Of a DNA stretch of 64,000 nt, positions 32,930 to 41,901 are shown piece after piece. Each line of letters starts with the position of its first letter. Position 1 is the stretch's first letter. Origin of the DNA: Sphingosinicella sp942492965 (GTDB taxonomy: Bacteria > Pseudomonadota > Alphaproteobacteria > Sphingomonadales > Sphingomonadaceae); the NCBI GenBank assembly GCA_942492965.1, contig OW818656.1, forward strand, positions 682,001 through 746,000. The letters are read 5' to 3'. The notes beneath the pieces are model-generated. The model was not told the DNA's origin and did no database searches. It was given only the letters and a program-made list of their open reading frames with translations. Both the position numbers and the translations under genes were made by a program.

Positions 32930-33039
32930 GGTTTCGGCTTATAGCAGTGTTGATACGCCGATAAAGGCGTGACAAAGCGCGAGAAATTAACGATCACGCG
33001 GCATTCGTTGCGCGTACACGAACAGGAAAACGGGGCGGC

Positions 33040-34782
33040 ATGGGCGGCTTTTATCTGTGCCGAGTGACGGGAGACGCCGACGAGGCGCGCATCGCCGCCG
33101 CCGAGGCGCAGTTTCGCCTGCACGGCTTCACCCGCTTCACGCCGATCCGCAGCGCCGCGCACGCCGGCTTCCACGCCGCGCCGATCCACGACAGCCATGT
33201 CTGCGTCCACCGCGACGGAGACGATTTCATCGCGGTCGCGGGGACGCTGATCCACGGCGGCAAGTTCGGCGAGGCAGCGCTCCGCGCGCTGCTCGGCGAC
33301 TTCCGCTTTCCGTTCGAAGACTGGTCGAACACGACGGGCCAGTTCGCCGCGATCGTCCACAAGGCGGGGCGGACCTTCGCGTTCACCGATTTCTTCGGCG
33401 CCTTCCAGCTCTTCCACGACGCGGACTGGAACATCGTTTCGACGAGCTTCCTGGCCGCCGCGAAAAGCCTCGACCGCGTCACCTTCGATCCGCAGGGCGT
33501 CTACGAATTCGCGTTCAACGTGTTTCCCACGGGCGACGACACCGTCGTGAGCGAGCTGAAACGGCTGGGGCCGGACGCGCAGATGGAGTTGGGCGCACAG
33601 ACGATGCGGGCGGCAGTGTCGAAACCGCTGCCCGAGCGCATCTCCTCGACACCGATCGAAAAGCGCATCGCAGCGCAAGGGGAGCGTCTGCGCGGGGCGG
33701 CGCGCATCTATGCGGATGCCTTCGGCGACCGGATGCAGTGCCCGCTTTCCGGCGGACTCGACAGCCGCCTCGCGCTCGCGCTGCTGCGCGATGCGGGGGT
33801 CAGCCCGCACGTCTACGTCTACGGCAGCCCCGGCGACGGCGATGTCGAGGTGGCGCGGCACATCGCGGATCATGAACATTTCCGCTTCGAGCCGTTCGAG
33901 AAGGCCTCGTTCGCGAGCATCACGCCCGACGACTTCCCGGCGATCGTCGCGCGCAACTTTCACGAGACCGACGCACTCGTCACCGATGGCGGGCTGTTCG
34001 ACAACGGCGGCAACGCCTACGCGCGCCACCAGCGGCAGGAAGGCGGCCAGCTTGCCGTTTCCGGCGGATGCGGCGAGGTGTTCCGCAACTTCTTCTACCT
34101 GCCCGACCGCGCGCTGACCGCCCGGCAGGTGATGGGGGCCTTCTTCGCGCGCTATACGCTCAGCGACGTCACCGACGCGTTCGACCCCGAAGGCTTTATC
34201 GACCGGCTGGAAGTGAAAGCGCTGAAGGCGATCGAGAAACCAGGCGCAACGGGCAAGCTGCGCCGCACGCTCATTGAACAGCTGTACCCGCGGATGCGCT
34301 GCCGCGCGTTCTTCGGCCGCGAAATCAGCGTCGTGGGACGGCAGGGCGCCTATTTCATGCCGTTCTTCGACCACGAGGTGATCGCAGGCGCGCTGCAGTT
34401 GCCGCTTGCCTGGAAGAACGCAGGCCGCTTCGAAGCCGCGCTGCTAACGCACATCGACCCCGTCCTCGCCGCCTACCCTTCCGACTACGGCTACAGCTTC
34501 GACCGGCCGCCGACGCTGTCGCACCGCATGAACGAACTCGGCACGCGCGTGCGCCCGCCATGGCTCCGCCAGCGCAGTTACGCCGTGCGGCGGCGTCTGG
34601 GACCGATCCGCGACGAGCATGGCGGACTGCTGACGCCGGCCTTCCTCGGCCGCGTGCTAGACCTGCATTTTCCGCACATGCAGCAGTTTTTCAAAATGAA
34701 AGCGGTCAGCGACAGCGGGCTTTACAGGCGCATCGCGACGCTCGAATATCTGGCGCAGCATCTCGAACGCCAGATCGTTTGA
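33040..34782 (+). CDS. Asparagine-synthetase-like protein without the glutaminase cysteine
   Basis: This 580-residue protein has the layout of class-II glutamine-dependent asparagine synthetase, but the N-terminus reads MGGFYLCRV, so the nucleophile Cys2 that releases ammonia is missing. The ATP-pyrophosphatase loop SGGLDS is intact at residues 237-242 in CPLSGGLDSRLALALL. Such paralogues include beta-lactam synthetase, lasso-peptide cyclases and enzymes of exopolysaccharide loci, where the synthetase half adenylates a carboxylate and couples it to an amine. Here the substrate is unknown. No lasso precursor or B protein is nearby, while a GT4 glycosyltransferase is divergent, favouring a cell-surface polymer role. 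Confidence 0.82.
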   Translation: MGGFYLCRVTGDADEARIAAAEAQFRLHGFTRFTPIRSAAHAGFHAAPIHDSHVCVHRDGDDFIAVAGTLIHGGKFGEAALRALLGDFRFPFEDWSNTTGQFAAIVHKAGRTFAFTDFFGAFQLFHDADWNIVSTSFLAAAKSLDRVTFDPQGVYEFAFNVFPTGDDTVVSELKRLGPDAQMELGAQTMRAAVSKPLPERISSTPIEKRIAAQGERLRGAARIYADAFGDRMQCPLSGGLDSRLALALLRDAGVSPHVYVYGSPGDGDVEVARHIADHEHFRFEPFEKASFASITPDDFPAIVARNFHETDALVTDGGLFDNGGNAYARHQRQEGGQLAVSGGCGEVFRNFFYLPDRALTARQVMGAFFARYTLSDVTDAFDPEGFIDRLEVKALKAIEKPGATGKLRRTLIEQLYPRMRCRAFFGREISVVGRQGAYFMPFFDHEVIAGALQLPLAWKNAGRFEAALLTHIDPVLAAYPSDYGYSFDRPPTLSHRMNELGTRVRPPWLRQRSYAVRRRLGPIRDEHGGLLTPAFLGRVLDLHFPHMQQFFKMKAVSDSGLYRRIATLEYLAQHLERQIV

Positions 34783-34789
34783 CACGAAT

Positions 34790-34822
34790 CTTTTGACTCT
34801 CACTCAAAAGTTCCCATATCAT
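34790..34822 (+). promoter_or_regulatory. Promoter and inverted-repeat operator of the TetR-selO pair
   Basis: A TTGACT -35 box (34793-34798) and a TATCAT -10 box (34817-34822) are 18 bp apart. The inverted repeat CTTTTGA (34790-34796), 7-bp spacer, TCAAAAG (34804-34810) covers the -35 box and half the spacer. This is a typical site for TetR autorepression, with the regulator starting at 34854. Confidence 0.6.
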
Positions 34823-34853
34823 CCATACCGACTGTGGGAGGATACCGAGGTTT

Positions 34854-35507
34854 ATGGCAACGCGCGTAGCGGAAAGTCGTTCGCGGCGATACGATCCGGC
34901 AGAAACGCGCCAGCGCGTGCTGGAAGCGGCGAACCACCTGTTTTCGACGCAAGGCTTCGCGAAAACCGGCACCGCCGACATCGCCCGCGCGGCGGACGTT
35001 TCGGAAGGCTCGATCTTCTATCACTTCGGTTCGAAGCGCAGCCTTCTGGAAGAGCTGGGTCGCATGTACGGCGAGCGCATGTGCGCCGCGATGGAAGCCG
35101 GCGACCGGCTGGAAGACCTTGAACCCGGCATCACCATCCAGCGCTGCTTCGATTACTGCACGACGCAGAAATCGTGGGAAACCATCGTGAACGCCAACTG
35201 CGCGGGCACGGCGAGCCACGGCAAGATGGGCCTGAAATCGAACCCCGACGCCGAACCCTTCTACCGCGCCTCGCACGAGGTCGTCGCGGCGTGGGTGGAA
35301 AACCAGTACCGCGCCATGGCGAAGAAGTTCGACCTTACCGACGTCGACACGAAGATCGCCGCAGAGCTGACCTATTCGGCGGTCGGCGCGGCGCTCGACA
35401 TCGCCTTCGCGCCCGGCGCCGACGAAGCGCTGAGAAAGCGCGTGGAAGCGGAAACCATCCGTTATGTGCGCTGCGCCTGCGGGCTGCCGCACCCCCGCGA
35501 GGCATGA
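34854..35507 (+). CDS. TetR-family transcriptional regulator
   Basis: This 217-residue repressor has the TetR DNA-binding domain at about residues 15-65, with TRQRVLEAANHLFSTQGF, TGTADIARAADVSEGSIFYHFGSKRSLLEEL as the helix-turn-helix. The C-terminal ligand domain is divergent and gives no ligand. It lies upstream of, and overlaps by 4 bp (ATGA), the selO gene. The inverted repeat over its promoter suggests it represses itself and selO. A regulator fused in an operon with selO is not something I know as a standard pairing. Confidence 0.9.
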   Translation: MATRVAESRSRRYDPAETRQRVLEAANHLFSTQGFAKTGTADIARAADVSEGSIFYHFGSKRSLLEELGRMYGERMCAAMEAGDRLEDLEPGITIQRCFDYCTTQKSWETIVNANCAGTASHGKMGLKSNPDAEPFYRASHEVVAAWVENQYRAMAKKFDLTDVDTKIAAELTYSAVGAALDIAFAPGADEALRKRVEAETIRYVRCACGLPHPREA

Positions 35508-36892
35508 CGGAACGCTACCGTCCGGACCCCGCGATTCTCGAACTCGGCAGCGACTACTTCGACCCCGTTCGGGCCGCAGACTTTCCGCAGACGATCCTGC
35601 GCTTTCGGAACCAGCGCCACGCCGACACCGTGGGCCTCGGCGCTCTTTCCGACGAGGCGTGGCTGCAGCACTTCGGCCGCTTCGCACCGCTGCCGGACAA
35701 TCTCCCCCAGCCGCTGGCGCTGCGCTACCATGGCCACCAATTCCGCACCTACAACCCCGACATCGGCGACGGGCGCGGCTTCCTGTTCGCGCAGCTGCGC
35801 GACGGCGAGGACCGGCTGCTCGACCTCGGCACCAAGGGATCGGGGCAGACGCCCTACAGCCGCTTCGGCGACGGCCGGCTGACGCTGAAGGGCGGCGTGC
35901 GCGAGGTGCTGGCGACCGAAATGCTCGAAGCGCTCGGCGTCTACACCTCGAAGAGCTTCTCCCTCATCGAAACCGGCGAGGCGCTGACACGCGGCGACGA
36001 ACCTTCGCCCACGCGCTCCGCCGTGCTCGTCCGCCTCAGCCACAGCCACATCCGCTACGGCACCTTCCAGCGCCTCGCCTATTTGAAGCAAGTAGACGCC
36101 ATCCCCCCACTCGTCGACTACTGCCTCCGCCACTTCGTCGGCGGCACACACGACGATCCCTATGCCGCGCTGATGGACCACGCGGTGGCAGGCGCGGCGC
36201 GGCTCGCGGCAAGCTGGCGCGCAGCCGGCTTCGTTCACGGCGTGCTCAACACCGACAACATCAACATTCCCGCCGAGAGCTTCGACTACGGCCCCTGGCG
36301 CTTCGTCCCCCGCTGGGACGACGGCTTTACTGCCGCCTACTTCGACCAGTTCGGCCTCTACAGCTTCGGACGGCAGGCCGAGGCGCTGCAATGGAACCTG
36401 CACCAGCTCGCGATGGCGCTGCGCACTGTGGCACCGCCCGAAAGCCTGATTCCGGCGCTGAAGACCTATCCCGAACGCTATGAAGCGGCGCTCGCCGAGC
36501 GCTACCTGTGGCGGCTCGGCGTGAAGCCGCGCGATGCAAAATCCGATGAAGCGCTGGCGCTTTCCATCGAGGCGGCGCTCGGCGCGAGCCACATCGTGCC
36601 CGATCGTTTCTGGTTCGACTGGCGCGGCGGCACGCGGCGCGGACCGAGCCCGGCGGATACTGTGTACGAAAGCGATGCCTTCGCGCCGTTCCGCACGGCG
36701 ATTTCGGCTTACGAACCCGCTGCGGACACCACGCATCCCTATTGGTCGGACGCCGAACCCTGCACGATGCTGATCGACGAGGTGGAAGCGATCTGGGCGC
36801 CCATCGACGAAGCCGACGACTGGAGCGCCTTCAACACGAAGATCGCCGCCATCCGCCGCATGGGCGAGGCTTACGCAAGCTCCAGACGCTGA
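35504..36892 (+). CDS. selO: Protein adenylyltransferase SelO (YdiU family)
   Basis: SelO is a pseudokinase-fold enzyme that transfers AMP, rather than phosphate, to protein hydroxyls and is linked to redox homeostasis. The 462 residues include the nucleotide-binding LDLGTKGSGQTPYSRFGDGRLTLKGG region and the catalytic HGVLNTDNINI near residue 245, matching the HGVMNTDNM motif of the family. E. coli SelO is 478 residues and ends with a cysteine that forms a regulatory disulfide. Here the C-terminus (GEAYASSRR) lacks it, so that control is probably absent. The 3' end overlaps astB by 22 bp on the other strand. Confidence 0.92.
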   Translation: MTERYRPDPAILELGSDYFDPVRAADFPQTILRFRNQRHADTVGLGALSDEAWLQHFGRFAPLPDNLPQPLALRYHGHQFRTYNPDIGDGRGFLFAQLRDGEDRLLDLGTKGSGQTPYSRFGDGRLTLKGGVREVLATEMLEALGVYTSKSFSLIETGEALTRGDEPSPTRSAVLVRLSHSHIRYGTFQRLAYLKQVDAIPPLVDYCLRHFVGGTHDDPYAALMDHAVAGAARLAASWRAAGFVHGVLNTDNINIPAESFDYGPWRFVPRWDDGFTAAYFDQFGLYSFGRQAEALQWNLHQLAMALRTVAPPESLIPALKTYPERYEAALAERYLWRLGVKPRDAKSDEALALSIEAALGASHIVPDRFWFDWRGGTRRGPSPADTVYESDAFAPFRTAISAYEPAADTTHPYWSDAEPCTMLIDEVEAIWAPIDEADDWSAFNTKIAAIRRMGEAYASSRR

Positions 36893-38148
36893 AGGAGCGC
36901 CCGCCGCGCTTCCCACGCCGTTTCCCAAAGTGCGGGATTGCCGAGGTCGTCGGGCGCGATGCTTTCGGGCCAATGCGTTTCGATCAGCCGTTCGAGCGCA
37001 TCCGCCTTCGCACCATCGAGCAGGAAGCGCGGATCGATCGCGGCCAATGCCGCCTCGCTCACCGCGACACGGAGGCGGAGGCAGGCTGGGCCCCCGCCGT
37101 TTTTCATGGATTCGCGCACATCGATGAAATGGCAGGCGCGGATTGGGCCGTTGCCCGCGAGCATGGTTTCCAGCCACGCCTTCACGCGCGCATTCTCCTC
37201 GCTCTCCTTCGGCAGCACGAGCACCATTTCGCCCGAGGGCAGCGTGACGAGCTGCGAATTGAACAGGTAGGAACCGATCGCATCCTCAAGGCTCACCGCG
37301 CTCGCCGGAACCTCGACGATCTCGACCTCGGGCAGGCGGCGGCGCAGCTCCGCATAGAGCGCCTCTTTGTTCTCGAACGCCTGCTCGTGCGCGAACAGCA
37401 CGCGCTCGTTCGCAACCGCGACGACATCGTTATGGAACGCGCCGGCCTGGATCGCCGCGTCGGACTGCGGCCAGAAGATCGCGCCATGGACGCCGTTCAG
37501 TCGCGCGACCGCCTCCGAAGCGCGCCGATCCTGACGTGACGGAAAGCGGCCCTGCCGGTCTTCGCCATAGATGAACACCTCGACGCCCTTCTCACCATGG
37601 GACGGGCACAGGCGCATGAAGTTCGCCGCACCTTCGTCCCCAAACCTGCCGGGCACGGCGGCGTGGACGGCGAAGTGCCGCGTGTCCGCGAACGCGATGG
37701 CGAGCTGCCGGTGCGTTTCGGTGTGTTCGATGCTGCGATGCGCCATCGTGGAGAGGTTGGCGGCCGTGATATGGACGCGCCCGTCCGCCGTATCCGGCGC
37801 GGGCGACACCGTTCCGGCGTTCGCGGTCCAGGTCGCCGAAGCGGACATGGCATTGCGGAACAGCACTGGGTCCGCCGCGAACGCCGCCGCACAAACCTCC
37901 GCATCGCTGCCCGCAAAGCCGAGCGTGCGCAGCCACGGCGCGTTCGGACGGTCGTGCGGCAACAGGAAGCCCTGCCGCAGGCCGAGCGACATCAGGAAGC
38001 GCATCTTGCCGAGGCTCTGCAACGCGGCTGCGCGCGGCCGCGACGTGCCGCCGGCGTTCTTCGCGCTGGCGATATTGCCGAAGCTGAGCCCGGCGTAATT
38101 GTGCGTCGGGCCGATCAGCCCGTCGAAATTCACTTCGACCGTGTTCAT
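36871..38148 (-). CDS. astB: N-succinylarginine dihydrolase
   Basis: AstB removes two ammonia and CO2 from succinylarginine to give succinylornithine, the second step of the arginine succinyltransferase pathway. The 425-residue protein keeps the family landmarks: NFDGLIGPTHNYAGLSFGN at the N-terminus, VFIYGEDRQGRFPSRQDRRAS, and the catalytic cysteine in NGGGPACLRLRV near the C-terminus, as in E. coli AstB. It overlaps astD by 4 bp. It is the last gene of the minus-strand operon. Confidence 0.96.
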   Translation of the reverse strand: MNTVEVNFDGLIGPTHNYAGLSFGNIASAKNAGGTSRPRAAALQSLGKMRFLMSLGLRQGFLLPHDRPNAPWLRTLGFAGSDAEVCAAAFAADPVLFRNAMSASATWTANAGTVSPAPDTADGRVHITAANLSTMAHRSIEHTETHRQLAIAFADTRHFAVHAAVPGRFGDEGAANFMRLCPSHGEKGVEVFIYGEDRQGRFPSRQDRRASEAVARLNGVHGAIFWPQSDAAIQAGAFHNDVVAVANERVLFAHEQAFENKEALYAELRRRLPEVEIVEVPASAVSLEDAIGSYLFNSQLVTLPSGEMVLVLPKESEENARVKAWLETMLAGNGPIRACHFIDVRESMKNGGGPACLRLRVAVSEAALAAIDPRFLLDGAKADALERLIETHWPESIAPDDLGNPALWETAWEARRALLQRLELA

Positions 38149-39578
38149 TCGTCGTCAGCCTTCAAACCCGTCGTGATCGCGCCGCGCACCTTGGCTTCCT
38201 CAAGGCTCGCGACCGGAAACGCGCAGTAATCCGCTGCGTAATATGCGCTCGGCCGATGGTTTCCGCTCGCCCCAACGCCGCCGAACGGGGCGTTCGACGC
38301 CGCGCCGTTCGTCGGGCGGTTCCAGTTGACGATACCCGCGCGGGCGCCCGACCAGAAGCGGTCGTAAAGTGCCTGATCGCCGCCGATAAGTCCGGCGGAC
38401 AGGCCGAAGCGCGTGGCATTCGCCTCCATCATCGCGGCGGAGAAATCCGGCACCCGGATCAGCTGCAGCACGGGGCCGAACATCTCCTCGTCGGGGTGGT
38501 GGGGCACATCGGTTACATCGAGGAGCGCGGGGGTAAGGAATGGCCGGTCCGGTGTCATTCGCGTCAGCGGGCGGATGGCGACCGCACCTTTGGACGTAAG
38601 CGCCGATGCCTGATCCAGAAGCCGGTCGGCGGCGCGATTATCGACGACCGGCCCCATGAACGGCTGCGGTTCATCAAAAGGCGCGCCGACGATGAGCTTG
38701 TCCATGAGCGCCGTGACTTGCTCGATGAGCGCCGCGTGCTTGCCCTCCTCCACGATCAGACGGCGCGCGCAGGTGCAGCGCTGCCCGGCGGAGAGAAACG
38801 CGGACTGGACGACGAGCGCAGCGGCGGCGGGAAGGTCCGCCTCGCGCACGTCCCACACGATGAGCGGGTTGTTGCCGCCCATTTCGAGCGCGAGGATCTT
38901 GTGCGGCGTTTCGGCGAACTGGCGGGCGAGTGCGTGGCCTGTCGCGGCGCTTCCCGTGAACAGCAGCCCGTCGATGCCTTCGTGCCCGGCGAGCGCGCGG
39001 CCAGTGTCACCGCCGCCCTGCACGATTTCCAGCGCGCCTTCGGGCAGCCCCGCCTGCATCCAGCATTCGCGCATCAGCGCCGCCGTGCCGGGGGTCAGCT
39101 CCGAAGGCTTCAACACCACCGCATTGCCCGCCAGCAGCGCCGGAACGATATGACCGTTGGGGAGATGCGCGGGGAAGTTGTACGGGCCGAGCACCGCGAG
39201 CACACCGTGCGGGCGGTGGCGAAGCTGCTGCGCGAAGCCCTCGCCCTCCTTCTTCCGGTTGCCCGTGCGCTCCTGATAGGCGCTGAGCGAGATATCGACC
39301 TTGCCGATGACGCTCTGCACCTCGGTCTTCGTTTCCCAGAGCGGCTTGCCGGTTTCGCGGGAGATCATCGCCGCGAGCTCCTCGCCGCGATCGCGCACGA
39401 TGTTCTGGTACTTGCGCATCAGCTCGACGCGCTCCGAGAGGCGCACCGCCTCCCAACCCGGCTGCGCGGCGCGGGCGGAAACGACGGCGCGGTTCACATC
39501 CTCCAGGCTGGCGATCGGCCCGCGCCACACGGGCTCGCCGGTGGACGGATCGGTCGAGACGAGTTCAGGCTGCGACAT
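38145..39578 (-). CDS. astD: N-succinylglutamate 5-semialdehyde dehydrogenase
   Basis: AstD oxidises succinylglutamate semialdehyde to succinylglutamate with NAD+, the fourth step of the AST pathway. The 477 residues have the aldehyde-dehydrogenase landmarks: VLGPYNFPAHLPNGHIVPALL, the cofactor loop LLFTGSAATGHAL, the general base Glu in ALEMGGNNPL, and the nucleophile cysteine in SAGQRCTCARRLIV. The N-terminus SQPELVSTDPSTGEPVWRGP is typical of AstD. It overlaps astA by 14 bp and astB by 4 bp. Confidence 0.94.
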   Translation of the reverse strand: MSQPELVSTDPSTGEPVWRGPIASLEDVNRAVVSARAAQPGWEAVRLSERVELMRKYQNIVRDRGEELAAMISRETGKPLWETKTEVQSVIGKVDISLSAYQERTGNRKKEGEGFAQQLRHRPHGVLAVLGPYNFPAHLPNGHIVPALLAGNAVVLKPSELTPGTAALMRECWMQAGLPEGALEIVQGGGDTGRALAGHEGIDGLLFTGSAATGHALARQFAETPHKILALEMGGNNPLIVWDVREADLPAAAALVVQSAFLSAGQRCTCARRLIVEEGKHAALIEQVTALMDKLIVGAPFDEPQPFMGPVVDNRAADRLLDQASALTSKGAVAIRPLTRMTPDRPFLTPALLDVTDVPHHPDEEMFGPVLQLIRVPDFSAAMMEANATRFGLSAGLIGGDQALYDRFWSGARAGIVNWNRPTNGAASNAPFGGVGASGNHRPSAYYAADYCAFPVASLEEAKVRGAITTGLKADDE

Positions 39579-40584
39579 GGCTTATCATTTCCCCGGGCTG
39601 AAGGCCGTGCAGCCGGATTTCGTCTGCCGTGAGCGACAGGCCCTGCGGTGTTTCGGCGGTGCGGCTCTGCCAGGCGCGGAAGTCCTGCAGCCTGCCCTTT
39701 GCAAGGAGTGCGCTCACCGCACCACCTTCGGAGGGCGCGGGATCGGCGACCGGGAGTGAGCGGCACTGCTGCACGGTGCGGATGTTGTCGATGTAGGCGA
39801 AGACGGTGGGGCCGCCGTCGAAGATGTCTATATAGCCTTCGTAGATGAAGCCCTCTTTTTCGAGCAGCTTCAGCGCCGGGACGCCGGTGTCGTGCGGCTT
39901 TCCGATCACCGCGCGCGCCTCTTCGGAGAGGAGCGCCGTGTAGATTGGATACCGTGGCATCAGGTCGGCGATGAACTGGTTGCCGTGGAGCGAATTGAAA
40001 CGGTCCGCCTCCTGAAAGGGCATTTCGAAGAACTTGCGGCCGAGCCCGTCCCAGAACGGCGAACTGCCGTCCGGGTGGTGCCAGCCGCGAAGCTCGGCGA
40101 CGACGCGCGTCGGGAAGCGTTCGCGGTGGCGCGCCATGAACAAATAGCGGCTGCGCGCGAGCAGGCGGCCGAGGCCTTCGGCGCGAAGTTCGGGGAGCAG
40201 AAACAGCCCGCCGACTTCGGCAGCGCCGTTGAAATCGTTGGTGAGGTGCAGCACCTCCATCGTGATGTTGCGCCCCAGTTCCTTGGAGGTCTGGTTCACG
40301 GTGGCGATCTTGTAAGTGTAGAACGGCCATTCGCCGCCGAGGCGCGAGAATATCATCGCGCTGCCGCCGATGCGGCCCGTTTCGGCCTCCTCCATCAGCA
40401 GCATGTAGAGTTCGTCCTGCGGAAGCGCGCCTTCGCGCGCGAAGCTCTCGCAGCTCCAGCCAATGCGGCGCGCGAGTGCGTCCCGATCCGGCGGCAGATT
40501 GGTGAAGCCTCCGCCGGTCTGCTCGGCAAGCACGAGCAGCGCATCGACATCGTCCGCACGCGCGGGCCGAATGAACCAGACCAT
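39565..40584 (-). CDS. astA: Arginine N-succinyltransferase
   Basis: AstA transfers succinyl from succinyl-CoA to the alpha-amino group of arginine, committing it to degradation. The 339-residue protein matches the family throughout: VWFIRPARADDVDALLVLAEQTGGGFTNLP at the start, PFYTYKIATVNQTSKELG, EVGGLFLLPELRAEGLGRLL and ELRGWHHPDGSSPFWDGLGR. GGGGGAG lies 6 bp upstream of the ATG. This is a monomer-type AstA, as in other bacteria with one astA gene. It is separated by 87 bp, holding three perfect palindromes, from the M20 hydrolase gene upstream. Confidence 0.95.
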   Translation of the reverse strand: MVWFIRPARADDVDALLVLAEQTGGGFTNLPPDRDALARRIGWSCESFAREGALPQDELYMLLMEEAETGRIGGSAMIFSRLGGEWPFYTYKIATVNQTSKELGRNITMEVLHLTNDFNGAAEVGGLFLLPELRAEGLGRLLARSRYLFMARHRERFPTRVVAELRGWHHPDGSSPFWDGLGRKFFEMPFQEADRFNSLHGNQFIADLMPRYPIYTALLSEEARAVIGKPHDTGVPALKLLEKEGFIYEGYIDIFDGGPTVFAYIDNIRTVQQCRSLPVADPAPSEGGAVSALLAKGRLQDFRAWQSRTAETPQGLSLTADEIRLHGLQPGEMISHVAA

Positions 40585-40673
40585 ATATACTCCCCCGGCG
40601 CGGGCGCGCCTTCACACGTGTGGTCGTGTATCGGGGACGATATCGTTTCCGGCGATCGGCGCCGGCGCCGATC
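40585..40673. promoter_or_regulatory. Gap before astA with three perfect palindromes
   Basis: Within 61 bp are GATCGGCGCCGGCGCCGATC (40654-40673, 20 bp, covering the M20 hydrolase stop codon), ACGATATCGT (40637-40646) and CACACGTGTG (40613-40622). The first could fold as a 7-bp stem with a 6-nt loop in the transcript. The others look like regulator binding sites, which would allow astADB to be controlled separately from the two upstream genes. No sigma-54 promoter was seen. Confidence 0.5.
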
Positions 40674-41901
40674 AGGCCCCGTGGCCGTCCCAGGCACCCT
40701 GCGCGAGACGCATCAGGATCAGTGCCGACAGCCGCGCCCTTTCAACAAGGGACACAGTAAGCAGATACTCTTGATCCGAATGGATCGACCCACCTCGTAC
40801 CCCAAGCGTATCGACGACCGCAAGCCCCGCCGCGGCGAGATTATTGCCGTCGCAGACGCCGCCGGTGTCGCGCCAGCCGATGTCGAGACCAAGGTCGAGG
40901 CCGCAGGCGCGGACGAGATCGAAGAGCTTCTGCTGGTGCGCGTCCATCGGCTTCGGCGGGCGCGCGAAGCTGCCCGAAAGCTGGATCGAAACGTCGTGCG
41001 CGGCGGCAACGGCGCTGATCGCATCGGCGACGGCGTGCGCGGCGCGGTGCTGGTCCTCGAAGGTCGAAGGGCGCATGTTCCAGCGCAGCACGGCGGTATC
41101 GGGGACGACGTTGTTCGGCCCGCCGCCATCCAGCTTGGCAACGTTCACGGAGAGCGTCGGGCCCTTCATGGCATCGAGCCGGAGTGCGAGGTCGGCGGCA
41201 GCGATGATCGCGTTGCGGCCCTCTTCGGGGTTGCGACCCGCGTGCGCGGCCTTGCCGGCAACTGCGGCGGAGAAGTTGCCGCTGCCCTTGCGCGCGCCCG
41301 CGAGCGTACCGTCAGGGAGCGACGACGGCTCGAAGGTGAGGCCGATCTGGCAGCGCCGCCCGGTTTCCGCGAGCAGCGGCGCGGAGCCGAGCGAGGAGAC
41401 TTCCTCGTCGCTGTTGAGAATGATCTCCCAGCCGAGCTGCCGGGCGAAGGGCGACGCTTCGAAGCAGCGGAGCGCCCAGAGCATCACGGCGATGCCGCCC
41501 TTCATATCGGCGACGCCCGGCCCGTTCAGCACGCCGTCGGCCAGCCAGCGCAGCGCCTGAAAGGGGTGATCGACAGGAAACACCGTGTCCATGTGGCCGG
41601 TCAGCAGCACGCGCTTGTTCGCCGGGCGGTCCATGACGATGTGCAGGTTGTCGCCGTGCGCGAGCGCATAGGTGCGGCCTGCGGCGTCCACCGCCTCGAC
41701 GGGCGCGGGCGGCACGCGGCGGATCTCGCCGCCGAGCGGCGCGAAGGCTTCGGCGAGCACATCGGCGTAGTGCGCGAGGCCTGCAAGATTGCGACTGCCG
41801 GTGTTGATCGCCGCCCAGCTTTCAATCGCCGCGAGCATGGGCGCGTGGGCATCGTCGAGGAACGCGAGCGCCCCCGCTTCGGCTTCCGTGAGCCGGGTCA
41901 T
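40672..41901 (-). CDS. M20-family metallohydrolase (carboxypeptidase G2-like)
   Basis: This 409-residue enzyme has the two-zinc M20 fold. The ligands are visible in LTGHMDTVFP (His, Asp), GPGVADMKGG (bridging Asp), NSDEEVSSLGS (catalytic and ligand Glu) and GGSIHSDQEY (C-terminal His). Members hydrolyse amide bonds of N-acylated amino acids and folate-like compounds. It starts inside the stop of the thiamine-diphosphate enzyme gene (4-bp overlap) and precedes astA. Because astE is missing from this operon and M20 enzymes cleave N-acyl amino acids, it might remove succinyl from succinylglutamate; this is an inference. Confidence 0.88.
   Translation of the reverse strand: MTRLTEAEAGALAFLDDAHAPMLAAIESWAAINTGSRNLAGLAHYADVLAEAFAPLGGEIRRVPPAPVEAVDAAGRTYALAHGDNLHIVMDRPANKRVLLTGHMDTVFPVDHPFQALRWLADGVLNGPGVADMKGGIAVMLWALRCFEASPFARQLGWEIILNSDEEVSSLGSAPLLAETGRRCQIGLTFEPSSLPDGTLAGARKGSGNFSAAVAGKAAHAGRNPEEGRNAIIAAADLALRLDAMKGPTLSVNVAKLDGGGPNNVVPDTAVLRWNMRPSTFEDQHRAAHAVADAISAVAAAHDVSIQLSGSFARPPKPMDAHQQKLFDLVRACGLDLGLDIGWRDTGGVCDGNNLAAAGLAVVDTLGVRGGSIHSDQEYLLTVSLVERARLSALILMRLAQGAWDGHGA

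Noticed and set aside
33040..34782. Lasso-peptide biosynthetic locus built on the asparagine-synthetase-like gene
   Set aside because: No short precursor gene, transglutaminase-like B protein or transporter lies next to it. The neighbours are a glycosyltransferase and a TetR gene.
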